A stretch of 64,000 bases of DNA from JAFECT01 sp036501825 (lineage in GTDB: Bacteria > Pseudomonadota > Alphaproteobacteria > Caulobacterales > Caulobacteraceae). Location: NCBI GenBank assembly GCA_036501825.1, contig DASXZP010000019.1, positions 1 through 64,000 of the forward strand, given 5' to 3'. The stretch's first letter is position 1. Each line of letters starts with the position of its first letter. The notes under the pieces were generated by a model. The model did no database searches, had not been told where the DNA came from, and saw only the letters and a program-made list of their open reading frames with translations. Below, one piece after another: positions 54,031 through 62,806 of this stretch. The position numbers and the translations under genes are program-made.

Positions 54031-54638
54031 TCGGGCGTTTGCGGGGCGTCTTGGCCGAACTCAGTGACGAAGAGGCGCTGATCGACGTGGGCGGGGTCGG
54101 TTACGTCGTGCGTTGCGGCACGCGGACGCTGGCGCGGTTTCCGGCGCTCGGCGACGAGGTTCTGCTGCACGTGGAACATCAGTTCAACGCCGAGACCGGG
54201 CCCAGGCTCTACGGCTTTCTGGTGCGCGATGAGCGGCGGGCGTTTGCGGCGCTGCAGACGGTGCAGGGGGTGGGGCCCAAGGCGGCGCTGGGGGTGCTTG
54301 ACGTGCTGTCGCCCGCTGAACTGGCGCAGGCGGTGGCGCGCGACGACAAGGCCGCGGTGGGCCGCGCCAACGGCGTCGGGCCCAAGCTGGCGCAACGCAT
54401 CGTCGCCGAACTGAAGGACAAGCAGCTCGGCGAAATGGGTCTGCATCTGGGCGCGGCGGTCGCACCGGTGACGCCGATACGGATTTCCGCCGGCGGCGAA
54501 GCCGTGTCGGCGCTGATGGGGCTCGGCATCCCCGAGGCGTCGGCGCGGCGCGCGGTGGACCAGGTGCTGATCCGGCTGGGTGACGACACCGACGTCGCGA
54601 CGGTGATCCGCGGCGCCTTGCAGGAGCTTGACCGGTGA
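54027..54638 (+). CDS. ruvA: Holliday junction branch migration protein RuvA
   Basis: 203 residues. MIGRLRGVLAEL, VQGVGPKAALGVLDVLSP (helix-hairpin-helix) and VNGVGPKLAQRIVAELKDK-type (ANGVGPKLAQRIVAELKDK) are intact. Tetramers hold the junction and load RuvB. Overlaps ruvB (GTG start) by 4 bases. Confidence 0.97.
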   Translation: MIGRLRGVLAELSDEEALIDVGGVGYVVRCGTRTLARFPALGDEVLLHVEHQFNAETGPRLYGFLVRDERRAFAALQTVQGVGPKAALGVLDVLSPAELAQAVARDDKAAVGRANGVGPKLAQRIVAELKDKQLGEMGLHLGAAVAPVTPIRISAGGEAVSALMGLGIPEASARRAVDQVLIRLGDDTDVATVIRGALQELDR

Positions 54639-55663
54639 GCCGGCTGATCTCGGGCGAGCCGCAGGAGACTGAGCGCACCGACAAGGCGCTGCGGCCGCAG
54701 ACGCTCGGCGAATTCGTCGGCCAGGAGCAGGCCAAGGGTAATCTGAAGGTCTTCATCGACGCGGCGCGCGGCCGCGGCGAGGCGCTCGATCACGTGCTGC
54801 TGTTCGGCCCGCCGGGCCTGGGTAAGACGACGCTGGCGCAGATCGTGGCGCGCGAGCTGGGGGTGGGGTTCCGTTCGACCTCGGGCCCGGTGCTGGCCAA
54901 GGCCGGCGATCTCGCCGCCATCCTGACCAACCTCGAACCGCGCGACGTGCTGTTCATCGACGAGATTCACCGTTTGGCGCCCACGGTCGAGGAAATCCTC
55001 TATCCGGCGATGGAGGATCACGTACTGGACCTGATCATCGGCGAAGGGCCGTCGGCGCGCTCGGTGCGCATTGACCTGGCGCCGTTCACCCTGGTGGGCG
55101 CCACCACGCGCGCGGGCCTGCTGGCCACGCCCTTGCGCGACCGCTTCGGCATTCCGTTGCGGCTCGAGTTCTACACGCCCGAGGAACTGCTGCGCGTGTT
55201 GCTCGGCGCGGCGCGGCGCATGGGGACCAAACTCGCCGAAGACGGCGCCCACGAGATTTCGCGGCGCGCGCGCGGCACGCCGCGGGTGGCGGGCCGGTTG
55301 TTGCGGCGGGTGCGCGACTTCGCCGAGGCGGAAGGCGCCGAGGTGATCGATCGCAAGGTCGCGGGCCGCGGTCTCGCGCGGCTGGAGGTGGATGAACTCG
55401 GCCTCGACACCCTGGACCGCCGCTATCTGCGCGCCCTGATCGAGAACTACGGCGGCGGACCGGTCGGGGTGGAGACCATGGCGGCGGCCATCGCCGAGGC
55501 GCGCGACGCGGTCGAGGACATGATCGAGCCCTACCTCTTGCAACAGGGCTTCCTGCAACGCACCCCGCGCGGCCGCATGGCCACCGGCAAGGCGTATGAA
55601 CACCTCGGCCTGAAAGCGCCCCCCGCACGCGTGCAGGGCGGTCTGTTCGAGGAGGGCAAGTGA
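54635..55663 (+). CDS. ruvB: Holliday junction branch migration ATPase RuvB
   Basis: 342 residues. Walker A FGPPGLGKTTLAQ, Walker B LFIDEIHRL, arginine-finger region and the winged-helix domain (RTPRGRMATGKAYEHLG) are present. GTG start at 54635. One base is shared with the following lipoprotein ATG. Confidence 0.98.
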   Translation: MSRLISGEPQETERTDKALRPQTLGEFVGQEQAKGNLKVFIDAARGRGEALDHVLLFGPPGLGKTTLAQIVARELGVGFRSTSGPVLAKAGDLAAILTNLEPRDVLFIDEIHRLAPTVEEILYPAMEDHVLDLIIGEGPSARSVRIDLAPFTLVGATTRAGLLATPLRDRFGIPLRLEFYTPEELLRVLLGAARRMGTKLAEDGAHEISRRARGTPRVAGRLLRRVRDFAEAEGAEVIDRKVAGRGLARLEVDELGLDTLDRRYLRALIENYGGGPVGVETMAAAIAEARDAVEDMIEPYLLQQGFLQRTPRGRMATGKAYEHLGLKAPPARVQGGLFEEGK

Positions 55664-56031
55664 TGCTGACGAAGGCAATCGTCTTTACGACCGTTGCTCT
55701 CCTTCTGGCTGCCTGCGAGCAGCACGCGCCGGGGAAGAGCGAGGCTTCCGCAAAACCGGCGCCCGCCGAAGAGTCGGCCAGCTTCAAGGCGTCCGACGCG
55801 GTCACCCGGCGCTTCGGCGCCGGCGTCTTCACCCACGACGTGGTCGAGGACGAGACTAAGACCGGAACGGCGGCCTGCGGCTACTATTCGCCGAAAAGCG
55901 ACACCAAGACGGGGTCCGTCTTCGTTTTCGCCGATGGCAAGTTGGTGACGGACAAGGACGTGAAGTCCGACGCTTTCAGCGCCCTGGTCAGTCAGAAGTG
56001 CCCCGACTTCGTCCTGCGTCCCAACCTTTGA
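55663..56031 (+). CDS. Small lipoprotein, unknown function
   Basis: 122 residues. Lipoprotein signal ending LLLAAC (Cys18). The mature part has CGYYSPKSDTKTGSVFVF and VSQKCPDF. It resembles the next gene's product in the CGY ... CP-x-F arrangement. GGAGGG precedes the ATG by 6 bases. Expressed with ruvB because of the overlap. Confidence 0.8.
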   Translation: MLTKAIVFTTVALLLAACEQHAPGKSEASAKPAPAEESASFKASDAVTRRFGAGVFTHDVVEDETKTGTAACGYYSPKSDTKTGSVFVFADGKLVTDKDVKSDAFSALVSQKCPDFVLRPNL

Positions 56032-56043
56032 GAGGAGGCGTCA

Positions 56044-56457
56044 ATGCGCAGAGCGTTTGCGATTCTGGTCGTCGCGACGTCGCTCGCCGCCTGTCATGAC
56101 AACGCTCTGTCGCTGCTGCAGCCGGTGAACGATGCGCGTGCGGCGGTGAAGCAGCGGCTGGGCGACGGCTGGAACATCACGCTCGAGATCGTCGAACATT
56201 CCGGCAAGCCCGACGCCTATGTCTGCGGTTACACCGAGCCGCCGCATGAGGCGAAGCCGGGGAACACGCCGGCGCTCTCCGACGACCATCTGTTCATCTA
56301 CCAGGACAAGACTCTGACCTTGGCCGACGACGTCGGCAAGACCGCGCTCGGTGACCGGATAGATAAAGACTGTCCGGGGTTCATGCGGGTGAAATCCGTG
56401 GAGCCGCGCAAGATGGTCGACCTGCCGACCAACACGATGAGCGGCTTTCCGCGATGA
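56044..56457 (+). CDS. Small lipoprotein, unknown function, paralogue of the preceding one
   Basis: 137 residues with lipobox SLAAC (Cys17). Mature part: NITLEIVEHSGKPDAYVCGYTEPPHE and IDKDCPGFMRVKS. The two Cys and their spacing match those of the preceding gene (CGY-x(35-60)-CPxF), suggesting a disulphide and distant duplication. GAGAGGAGG lies before ATG. TGA overlaps ybgC's ATG. Confidence 0.8.
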   Translation: MRRAFAILVVATSLAACHDNALSLLQPVNDARAAVKQRLGDGWNITLEIVEHSGKPDAYVCGYTEPPHEAKPGNTPALSDDHLFIYQDKTLTLADDVGKTALGDRIDKDCPGFMRVKSVEPRKMVDLPTNTMSGFPR

Positions 56458-56906
56458 GCGATGCGCCGACCGCCGGACGCTTCGAAGGACGTGAGCATCT
56501 GTTGCCGGTGCGCGTCTACTACGAGGACACCGACTTCACCGGCCTGGTCTATCACGCCAACTACCTGCGCTATTTCGAGCGCGGCCGGTCCGACTTCCTC
56601 AGGCTCGCGACCACCGGCCACGCCGAGCTGCTCGACCGTGACGACCCGCTGGCCTTCGTGGTCGTGCGCATGGTCATCGACTTCAAGAAGGGCGCGCGGA
56701 TCGACGACGCCCTGGTGGTCCGCACCGCCTATGACGCGGTGCGCGGGGCGCGGCTTTACATCACCCAGACCATCGAGCGGAACGGCGATATTTTATGTGC
56801 CGCCGAGGTCGAGGCGGCTTGCATAGACCTGACGGGAAAACCGCGGCGGGCGCCCCGGAGTCTGGCCGAGGGCCTATCTCGGTGGTTGAAACCTCTCGCG
56901 CCCTAG
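56454..56906 (+). CDS. ybgC: Tol-Pal-associated acyl-CoA thioesterase YbgC
   Basis: 150 residues, hot-dog fold. RVYYEDTDFTGLVYHANYLRYFERGR is the 4-hydroxybenzoyl-CoA thioesterase signature with catalytic Asp. It heads the tol-pal cluster as in most Gram-negatives. Overlap with the lipoprotein gene upstream. Confidence 0.95.
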   Translation: MSDAPTAGRFEGREHLLPVRVYYEDTDFTGLVYHANYLRYFERGRSDFLRLATTGHAELLDRDDPLAFVVVRMVIDFKKGARIDDALVVRTAYDAVRGARLYITQTIERNGDILCAAEVEAACIDLTGKPRRAPRSLAEGLSRWLKPLAP

Positions 56907-56978
56907 ATTCGACACGGGTTTTCTATGAATATCCCGCCCGGCGCGCGCCGGGCGCCCTTATCAACTTTGGAGCGGTCA

Positions 56979-57665
56979 ATGGGGCAGGGGTTCGATCCCG
57001 ACGCCTTGAACATCGTCCACCTGTTCTTGAAGGCGGATTGGGTGGTCAAGGCGGTGATGCTGGGCTTGGCGCTGGCCTCGCTGTGGTCCTGGGCGGTGAT
57101 TCTGGACAAGCTGTTCCGGTTTCAGGCGCTGAACAGCCAGGCCAACGCCTTCGAGGACGCCGCCAACTCGGGCCGCTCGCTCGAGGACCTGGCCGCCCAG
57201 GCGGGCGATCAGCCGAAGCAGGCGCTGCCGGCCATGCTGGTGGCGGCGATGAAGGACTGGCGCGGCCGCGGCTCCGGCGGCGACGCGGGGTTGCTGCTGG
57301 CCCGCATCGACCGGGTGCTCGACGCGGTGATCGCACGTGAGACGCGGCGCATCGAAGAGGGGCTGGGCCTGCTGGCGGTGGTCGCCACGGCGTCGCCGTT
57401 CATCGGCCTGTTCGGCACCGTGTGGGGCATCATGAATGCGTTCCACGCCATCGCGCAGCAACACAACACCAACCTCGCCACCGTCGCGCCGGCGATCTCG
57501 GAAGCGCTGTTCTGCACCGCGCTCGGCCTCGCCGCGGCGATCCCGGCCTATATCGGCTACAACAAGTTCTCCATCGACGCCTCGAAGTACACCGGACGGC
57601 TGGAGTCCTTCGCCGACGATCTGTCCTCGGCGATCGCGCGCCGTCTCGCCGACAAGGCGGCCTGA
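56979..57665 (+). CDS. tolQ: TolQ, inner-membrane motor subunit
   Basis: 228 residues with three membrane helices. It forms the proton channel with TolR and energises TolA during constriction. ATASPFIGLFGTVWGIMNAFHAIA and ISEALFCTALGLAAAIPAYIGYN are the MotA/TolQ/ExbB blocks. ATG 56979 follows GGAG by six bases; the frame at 56925 is less likely. Confidence 0.96.
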   Translation: MGQGFDPDALNIVHLFLKADWVVKAVMLGLALASLWSWAVILDKLFRFQALNSQANAFEDAANSGRSLEDLAAQAGDQPKQALPAMLVAAMKDWRGRGSGGDAGLLLARIDRVLDAVIARETRRIEEGLGLLAVVATASPFIGLFGTVWGIMNAFHAIAQQHNTNLATVAPAISEALFCTALGLAAAIPAYIGYNKFSIDASKYTGRLESFADDLSSAIARRLADKAA

Positions 57666-57668
57666 GCC

Positions 57669-58175
57669 ATGGCCTTTTCAGCCGCCGCCGGCGGACGCCA
57701 GGGCCGCCGCCGCAGACGAGGCCGTGAGCGCCAGACGCTGTCGGAGATCAACGTCACGCCGCTGGTCGACGTGATGCTGGTGCTGCTGATCATCTTCATG
57801 ATCTCCGCGCCGCTCCTGACCGCGGGCGTGCAGGTCGAGCTGCCCAAGACCGAAGCGGGCGCCATCGAAAATCAGAGCGAGCCGATCACCATCACCATCC
57901 GCCGCGACGGGTCGATCTTCATCCAGGACAACGCCGTCGCCTACGAGGGTCTCGGCCCGCGCCTCGACGCCATGGCGGCGGGTTCGCACGAGAAACCGAT
58001 CTTTGTCCGCGCCGACGGCGGCGCGCCCTACGAGGACGTGGCCAAGGTGATGGCCAAGCTGCAGGTCTCGGGTTTCACCAAAATCAATCTGATCACCGAC
58101 ACCACCGCGTCGAACCCGCCGGCCAAGGCTTCCGACAACACGTCCGATTCCGACAAGAACGGCGCAAAGCCCTGA
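57669..58175 (+). CDS. tolR: TolR, inner-membrane motor subunit
   Basis: 168 residues. One membrane helix with the proton-carrying Asp in NVTPLVDVMLVLLIIFM, then a periplasmic ExbD/TolR domain. The N-terminus is strongly basic (GRQGRRRRRGRER) and the C-terminus is a Ser/Asp/Asn-rich tail. Three bases after tolQ. Confidence 0.96.
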   Translation: MAFSAAAGGRQGRRRRRGRERQTLSEINVTPLVDVMLVLLIIFMISAPLLTAGVQVELPKTEAGAIENQSEPITITIRRDGSIFIQDNAVAYEGLGPRLDAMAAGSHEKPIFVRADGGAPYEDVAKVMAKLQVSGFTKINLITDTTASNPPAKASDNTSDSDKNGAKP

Positions 58176-58179
58176 GGCG

Positions 58180-58968
58180 ATGCGGCAGTCCCTGGTCCCG
58201 GCCTGGCTCGTTTCGCTCCTGCTCCACGTGGGCGTGGTGCTGCTGCTCGTCTATGTGAACTTCGGTCCGAAACTGCCGCCGCCGATCACCGGCGTGCCGG
58301 TGACGCTGGTAACCAGCGGACCGCCCGCTTCGGTGCAGCCGGAACCCACGCCCGCCGCGCAGGAAACCGCGCCGCCGGCGCCGCCCGAACCCACCCCCGC
58401 GCCGCCGACGCCGCAACCTGTGCCCACGCCGGCGAAGGAAACGCCCAAACCGCAACCGCAGGCCAAGCCGCCGGCGCCCGCGCCGACCAAGGCGGGCAAG
58501 ACCAAGCCGACGCCGCCGCAAAAGCCGCAGGAACAGTCCCAGTCCAACTACGACCCGCTGGCCGCGGCGAGGAAGGCCTTCGGCTCGCCCGCGTCCGCGG
58601 CGCCTAGGAAGCTGCCGCCCGGCCCGAGGGCGGGTCCGGCTCGCGTCGCTCCGACTGCCGCCCAGAGCGGCGCCGCGTTGAAGGGATTGGTGGACAAGAT
58701 GGACCGGCTGTGGACCTTCGACTGTTCGATCTCGGGCAACCGCGACACCGTAATCCCAATCCACTTCGTACTCGGCCCCGACGGCCGCTTCGCCGACGGA
58801 CCGACGGTGCAGAGCGGCGGATCGGCCCTGTTCGCCGGCGCCGCGCCCAGCGCCGTGCGGGCGCTGAAAGCGGGTCAGCCCTATTCCACCGACGAGGTCC
58901 CAGCAGAGTATCGGAACCAGGGCATCACCATAAACTTCAAGACGAAGGACGCATGCGCGCACCGATGA
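58180..58968 (+). CDS. tolA: TolA, periplasm-spanning protein
   Basis: 262 residues. It connects TolQR with Pal. Membrane anchor (VSLLLHVGVVLLLVYVN), then a long Pro/Ala/Lys linker (residues about 50-125), much shorter and more Pro-rich than the helical linker of E. coli, then a C-terminal domain (about 165-262) with FDCSISGNRD and KDACAHR, which may form a disulphide. The next gene encodes a related domain alone. Confidence 0.92.
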   Translation: MRQSLVPAWLVSLLLHVGVVLLLVYVNFGPKLPPPITGVPVTLVTSGPPASVQPEPTPAAQETAPPAPPEPTPAPPTPQPVPTPAKETPKPQPQAKPPAPAPTKAGKTKPTPPQKPQEQSQSNYDPLAAARKAFGSPASAAPRKLPPGPRAGPARVAPTAAQSGAALKGLVDKMDRLWTFDCSISGNRDTVIPIHFVLGPDGRFADGPTVQSGGSALFAGAAPSAVRALKAGQPYSTDEVPAEYRNQGITINFKTKDACAHR

Positions 58969-59393
58969 TCTCCCGGCGCTCCGCTCTTGCGGTTGCTGTC
59001 ATCCTGGCGAGCAGCGCGACAGATGTGTCGTGGGCACAGACGCCGCCGTTCGACCCTGTCGCTAAGAAGTATGGTGGTCCGCCGCGTCTGGCTCCCAGCC
59101 CGCTGCCTTTGCAGGCCTTCGTGGCGAAGACGGAGAGGCTTTGGGCTTTCGACTGTTCGGACCCCGGCAACCGTGACCGCGTCATCCGAATCCGTTTCGT
59201 GGTCGGCGCCGACGGCCGTTTCTCCGATGGGCCGACGGTACTCGGCACTGAACCGACGGTCCCGGCGGCGGAGGACGCCATCCGGGTCCTGCTCGCGGGC
59301 CAACCCTATTCCGCCGATGAGGTTCCGCTCGCGTATCGGTACAAGGGAATTACCGTCAATTTCCACACTAAAGACGTCTGTGCCGCAAAATGA
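58953..59393 (+). CDS. Stand-alone exported TolA C-terminal-domain protein
   Basis: 146 residues. An N-terminal signal (SRRSALAVAVILASSATDVSWA-Q, with twin arginines) is followed by a domain closely similar to the TolA C-terminus: AFDCSDPGNRDRVIRIRFVVG against FDCSISGNRDTVIPIHFVLG, and GQPYSADEVPLAYRYKGITVNF against GQPYSTDEVPAEYRNQGITINF. Both Cys are conserved. It overlaps tolA by 16 bases (ATG 58953; ATG 58965 also possible). By inference it is a periplasmic protein that could compete with TolA for TolB or Pal. Confidence 0.85.
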   Translation: MRAPMISRRSALAVAVILASSATDVSWAQTPPFDPVAKKYGGPPRLAPSPLPLQAFVAKTERLWAFDCSDPGNRDRVIRIRFVVGADGRFSDGPTVLGTEPTVPAAEDAIRVLLAGQPYSADEVPLAYRYKGITVNFHTKDVCAAK

Positions 59394-59506
59394 CCCGTCG
59401 AATCTTCGCCTTGTTCAACCCGCAAAACGCTGAAGGCGGTTATAGTCGCCCCAGCTCTACCATTGTCGGCTCTACCGTTGCCGCCCGGCCTAAGGACCGC
59501 CCCGCC

Positions 59507-60811
59507 ATGCGTCTTCGCATCCTGTTCGTCGCCGTGGCCGCCGTGTTGATGGTGCTCGACACCTCGCCGCGGGGCGCTGAGGCCGACATCGTCGTCGACG
59601 TGAACCAGGGCACGATCCAGCCCATGCCGATCGCCATCGCGCCGTTCGCGGGCGAGCACGGCGCCGACATCGCCCAGGTGGTGTCCGCCGACCTCGAACG
59701 CTCGGGCTATTTCAAACCGATCGATCCGGCCGCCTACATCGAGAAGAACCTCGACGCCAACGTGCGGCCCCAGTTCGACCAGTGGAAGGCGATCAACGCT
59801 CAGGCCCTGGTCGACGGCGCCGGCACCATGGACAGCGACGGGCGCCTGCGCGTCGCGTTCCGCCTTTGGGACATCCCCGGCGGGCAGGAGCTGACCGACA
59901 CCTCGACCAGCTACACCGCGACGCCGGAAAACTGGCGCCGCATCGCGCACAAGATCGCCGACAAGGTGTTCGAGAAGATCACCGGCCAGAAGGGCTTCTT
60001 CGACACCCGCGTCGTGTTCGTCGCCGAAAGCGGCCCGCGCGGCCATCGCGTGAAGCGCCTCGCCATCATGGACCAGGACGGCGCCAATCCGCAGTACCTG
60101 ACCTCAGGCGCCTCGCAGGTGCTCACGCCGCACTATTCGTCGAACGGCCAGGAAGTCACTTACATGACTCTGTCCGACAACCAGACCGAAATTCACCTCT
60201 TGAACCTCGAGACCACGCGCTCAGAATCGCTGGGCCACATCTCGGGGCTGGTGTTCTCGCCGCGGTTTTCGCCGGACGGCGAACGCGTCGCCTATTCGCA
60301 GACCATCAACGGCAACACCGACATCTGGGTGATGGATCTGCGCACCCAGGCGAAGACGCGCCTGACCACCGACCCGGGCATCGACACCTCGCCGTCGTTC
60401 TCGCCGGACGGACGGCGCATCGTGTTCAACTCGGACCGTTCGGGTTCGCCGCAGATCTATGTGATGAACCTCGAAGGGTCAGGCGTGCGGCGCATCTCGC
60501 AAGGCGGCGGCCGCTACAATACGCCGGTCTGGAGCCCGACCGGCGACCTGATCGCCTTCACCAAACAGGAAGGCGGCGGCTTCTCCATCGGCATCATGGC
60601 GCCCGACGGCGGCGGCGAGAAAATCCTCTCGACCAGTTATTTCGAAGAGGGGCCGACCTGGGCCCCCAACGGCCGCTACATCATGTTCCACCGTCAGGCC
60701 CAGGGCGGCGCGCCGCACCTGTGGATGGTCGATGTGACCGGCCGGGTCTCGCGCCCGGCGCCCTACACGCTGGACGCCTCCGACCCTGCCTGGTCGCCCA
60801 TGCTGCAGTAG
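59507..60811 (+). CDS. tolB: TolB, periplasmic beta-propeller
   Basis: 434 residues. Signal peptide (ILFVAVAAVLMVLDTSPRGAEA-D), N-terminal domain, then a six-bladed propeller with repeated FSPDG blocks (FSPRFSPDGERVAYS, PSFSPDGRRIVFNSDRSGSPQIYVM, VWSPTGDLIAF). It binds Pal. ATG 59507 is chosen over 59390, since the extension has no signal-like character; AAGGA is 10 bases upstream. Confidence 0.95.
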   Translation: MRLRILFVAVAAVLMVLDTSPRGAEADIVVDVNQGTIQPMPIAIAPFAGEHGADIAQVVSADLERSGYFKPIDPAAYIEKNLDANVRPQFDQWKAINAQALVDGAGTMDSDGRLRVAFRLWDIPGGQELTDTSTSYTATPENWRRIAHKIADKVFEKITGQKGFFDTRVVFVAESGPRGHRVKRLAIMDQDGANPQYLTSGASQVLTPHYSSNGQEVTYMTLSDNQTEIHLLNLETTRSESLGHISGLVFSPRFSPDGERVAYSQTINGNTDIWVMDLRTQAKTRLTTDPGIDTSPSFSPDGRRIVFNSDRSGSPQIYVMNLEGSGVRRISQGGGRYNTPVWSPTGDLIAFTKQEGGGFSIGIMAPDGGGEKILSTSYFEEGPTWAPNGRYIMFHRQAQGGAPHLWMVDVTGRVSRPAPYTLDASDPAWSPMLQ

Positions 60812-60955
60812 GGCGCCCCGCACGCGTCTTCGTAAGGCCGACGTAAGCGTTGCGATACGACGCCTGTTGGGTGAATTTGGAACCGCGGACGGAATTTCGG
60901 GGCTTTAGTGGCTTGGAACGTCCGTCAACGGACCAGCCCTGACTGAGGTGTGAGG

Positions 60956-61507
60956 ATGATCGCAAACCGGCAAATCATGCGCGCCGCCCTAGTGGCGCTC
61001 GCCCTGGCGTCCCTGGCCGCCTGCGCCTCCAAACCCAAGCCCGTCCCGGCGACGGGCCCGACCTCCGGCGGCGAGACCTATACCGCCCCGTCGAGCGGCG
61101 GCTCCGGCCCGGTGACCTCCAGCGCCGAGACGCCGCTGCCCGGCTCCGAGCGGGACTTCGTGATCAACGCCGGCGACCGGGTCTATTTCGACCTCGACCA
61201 GTACAATGTCCGCCCCGACGCGGCCCCGGTGCTCGAGGCCCAGGCCGCCTGGCTCAACCGCTACCGCGCGGTCCGTATCCGCATCGAAGGCAACTGCGAC
61301 GAGCGCGGCACGCGGGAATACAATTTCGCCCTGGGCGCCCGGCGCGCCCAGTCGGTGCGGGACTTCCTGGTCAGCCGCGGCGTCGATCCCTCACGCATCG
61401 AGGTGATCTCCTACGGCAAGGAGCGCCCGATCGACCCGGGTTCGGGCGAGGACGCCTGGGCCCACAACCGCAACGGCCACACCCAGATCACGTCCGGGGC
61501 GCGCTAA
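60956..61507 (+). CDS. pal: Peptidoglycan-associated lipoprotein Pal
   Basis: 183 residues. Lipobox SLAAC (Cys about 25), flexible Gly/Ser/Pro linker and an OmpA-like domain (RVYFDLDQYNVRPDA, GNCDERGTREYNFALGARRAQSV, ISYGKERPI). It anchors the outer membrane to peptidoglycan. ATG 60956 has TGAGG seven bases upstream. Separated from tolB by 144 bp. Confidence 0.96.
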   Translation: MIANRQIMRAALVALALASLAACASKPKPVPATGPTSGGETYTAPSSGGSGPVTSSAETPLPGSERDFVINAGDRVYFDLDQYNVRPDAAPVLEAQAAWLNRYRAVRIRIEGNCDERGTREYNFALGARRAQSVRDFLVSRGVDPSRIEVISYGKERPIDPGSGEDAWAHNRNGHTQITSGAR

Positions 61508-61622
61508 CGCGCGCGCATGGCGGGTTGGACAACGGGGCCCTGCGGCGAGAGATCGGCGCAGGGTCTTTTCTTGCGTGGCCGCACGCCGCATTGTGGCCAG
61601 AGATCGTGTGGATGGTGAGGCC

Positions 61623-62558
61623 ATGATTTCCCAGAGACTTTTGTCGGGCCGCATTTTGCCCGCGGTGCTGGCGAGCGCCCTGCTGCTGGCGACCGGCGCG
61701 TCCGTCCCGGCGCTCGGCCAGGATTCCGGCCCCCAGGCCCAGACCCCGCCGCCCGCGGGCATCGAGTGGGACAAGAAGCGGCTCGACCGGCTGGAGCGCG
61801 CCGTCGAGCGGCTGGAAAACACCATCGCGCGGATCAAGCCGGACCGTGCGCCGCCGAACCTGGTCGAGCCCGATCCGGAGGTGGTGGCGCTGGAGGCGCG
61901 CGCCGACGAACTGACCGCGCGGATCGGCGATCTGGAATCGGCGCTGCGCAAGGTCAACGCCGACCTCGACACCGCCAACATCGACCTGGACAAGAGCCAC
62001 AAGGCCATCGCCGACGCGCGCGCCGCCAACGATACGCTGGGCCAGCGCGTGACCCTGCTCGAAGCCAAGATGGCGGACATGGAAAAGGCCCAGGCTGCGG
62101 CCGCCGCCGCAGCAGCAGCGGCGCAAACGCCGGCGCCTGACGGCGCGACCGGCGCCCAGCCCAGCGGCGACTCCGCCGCCGAGTTCAAGAACGCCATGTC
62201 GCTGATGACCAACGGCGACTATACCGGCGCGTCCGGCGCCTTCACCGCCTTCGTGGCGAAATGGCCCGCGGCGCCGGAGACGCCGGAGGCGCACTATCGC
62301 TTGGCGGAAACCTTCTACATCCGCGACGAGCAGGACAAGTCGGCGGTGGAGTACGCTGCGTCGCTGCAGGGCTGGCCGCGCGCCAAGTGGGCGCCGGACG
62401 CCACGGTGAAACTCGCCCAGGCCTTCGCCAACATCGGCCGCAACAAGGATGCGTGCGCGACGCTGGGCGAACTGGAGCGCCACTACGCCAAGGACGCCAC
62501 CGCCTCGGTGAAGTCGCGCGCCGCGGCGGTGAAGACCCAGGCCAAGTGCGGGCGCTAG
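61623..62558 (+). CDS. cpoB: CpoB/YbgF, Tol-Pal system coordinator
   Basis: 311 residues. A signal peptide (AVLASALLLATGASVPALG-Q) is followed by a coiled coil (residues about 50-160: RLDRLERAVERLENTIARI and LEARADELTARIGDLESAL) and a TPR domain (AEFKNAMSLMTNGDYTGASG, AHYRLAETFYIRDEQDKS). It links TolA with peptidoglycan synthesis. The last residues are KTQAKCGR. Confidence 0.95.
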   Translation: MISQRLLSGRILPAVLASALLLATGASVPALGQDSGPQAQTPPPAGIEWDKKRLDRLERAVERLENTIARIKPDRAPPNLVEPDPEVVALEARADELTARIGDLESALRKVNADLDTANIDLDKSHKAIADARAANDTLGQRVTLLEAKMADMEKAQAAAAAAAAAAQTPAPDGATGAQPSGDSAAEFKNAMSLMTNGDYTGASGAFTAFVAKWPAAPETPEAHYRLAETFYIRDEQDKSAVEYAASLQGWPRAKWAPDATVKLAQAFANIGRNKDACATLGELERHYAKDATASVKSRAAAVKTQAKCGR

Positions 62559-62626
62559 TCCTGAAGCTGTTTGCCGGCGCTCGTCAGTCCGCGCCGGCGC
62601 GAGAATTTTAGAGGCCGTCGTCAACT

Positions 62627-62791
62627 CACGTCCCTTCTCCCGGTTGGGAGAAGGTGGTCCGAAGGACCGGATGTGGGATTACGCCGTCAGCCGTGTGAAG
62701 CGCCTTCATCAACCGCGAGCTTTGTTCTGTGCCGTCCCTAGCCCACATCCGTCGCTTCGCGACACCTTCTCCCGACCGGGAGAAGGGCGTG
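62627..62791. repeat. Large inverted repeat H between cpoB and tilS
   Basis: CACGTCCCTTCTCCCGGTTG... and ...GACCGGGAGAAGGGCGTG are inverted ends; inner GGACCGGATGTGGG and CCCACATCCGTC also pair. Each end is itself a hairpin (CTTCTCCCGG-tt-GGGAGAAGG). It stops 15 bases before the likely tilS start. Single copy here. Confidence 0.72.
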
Positions 62792-62806
62792 CCGTGCGAG
62801 TCCGAA

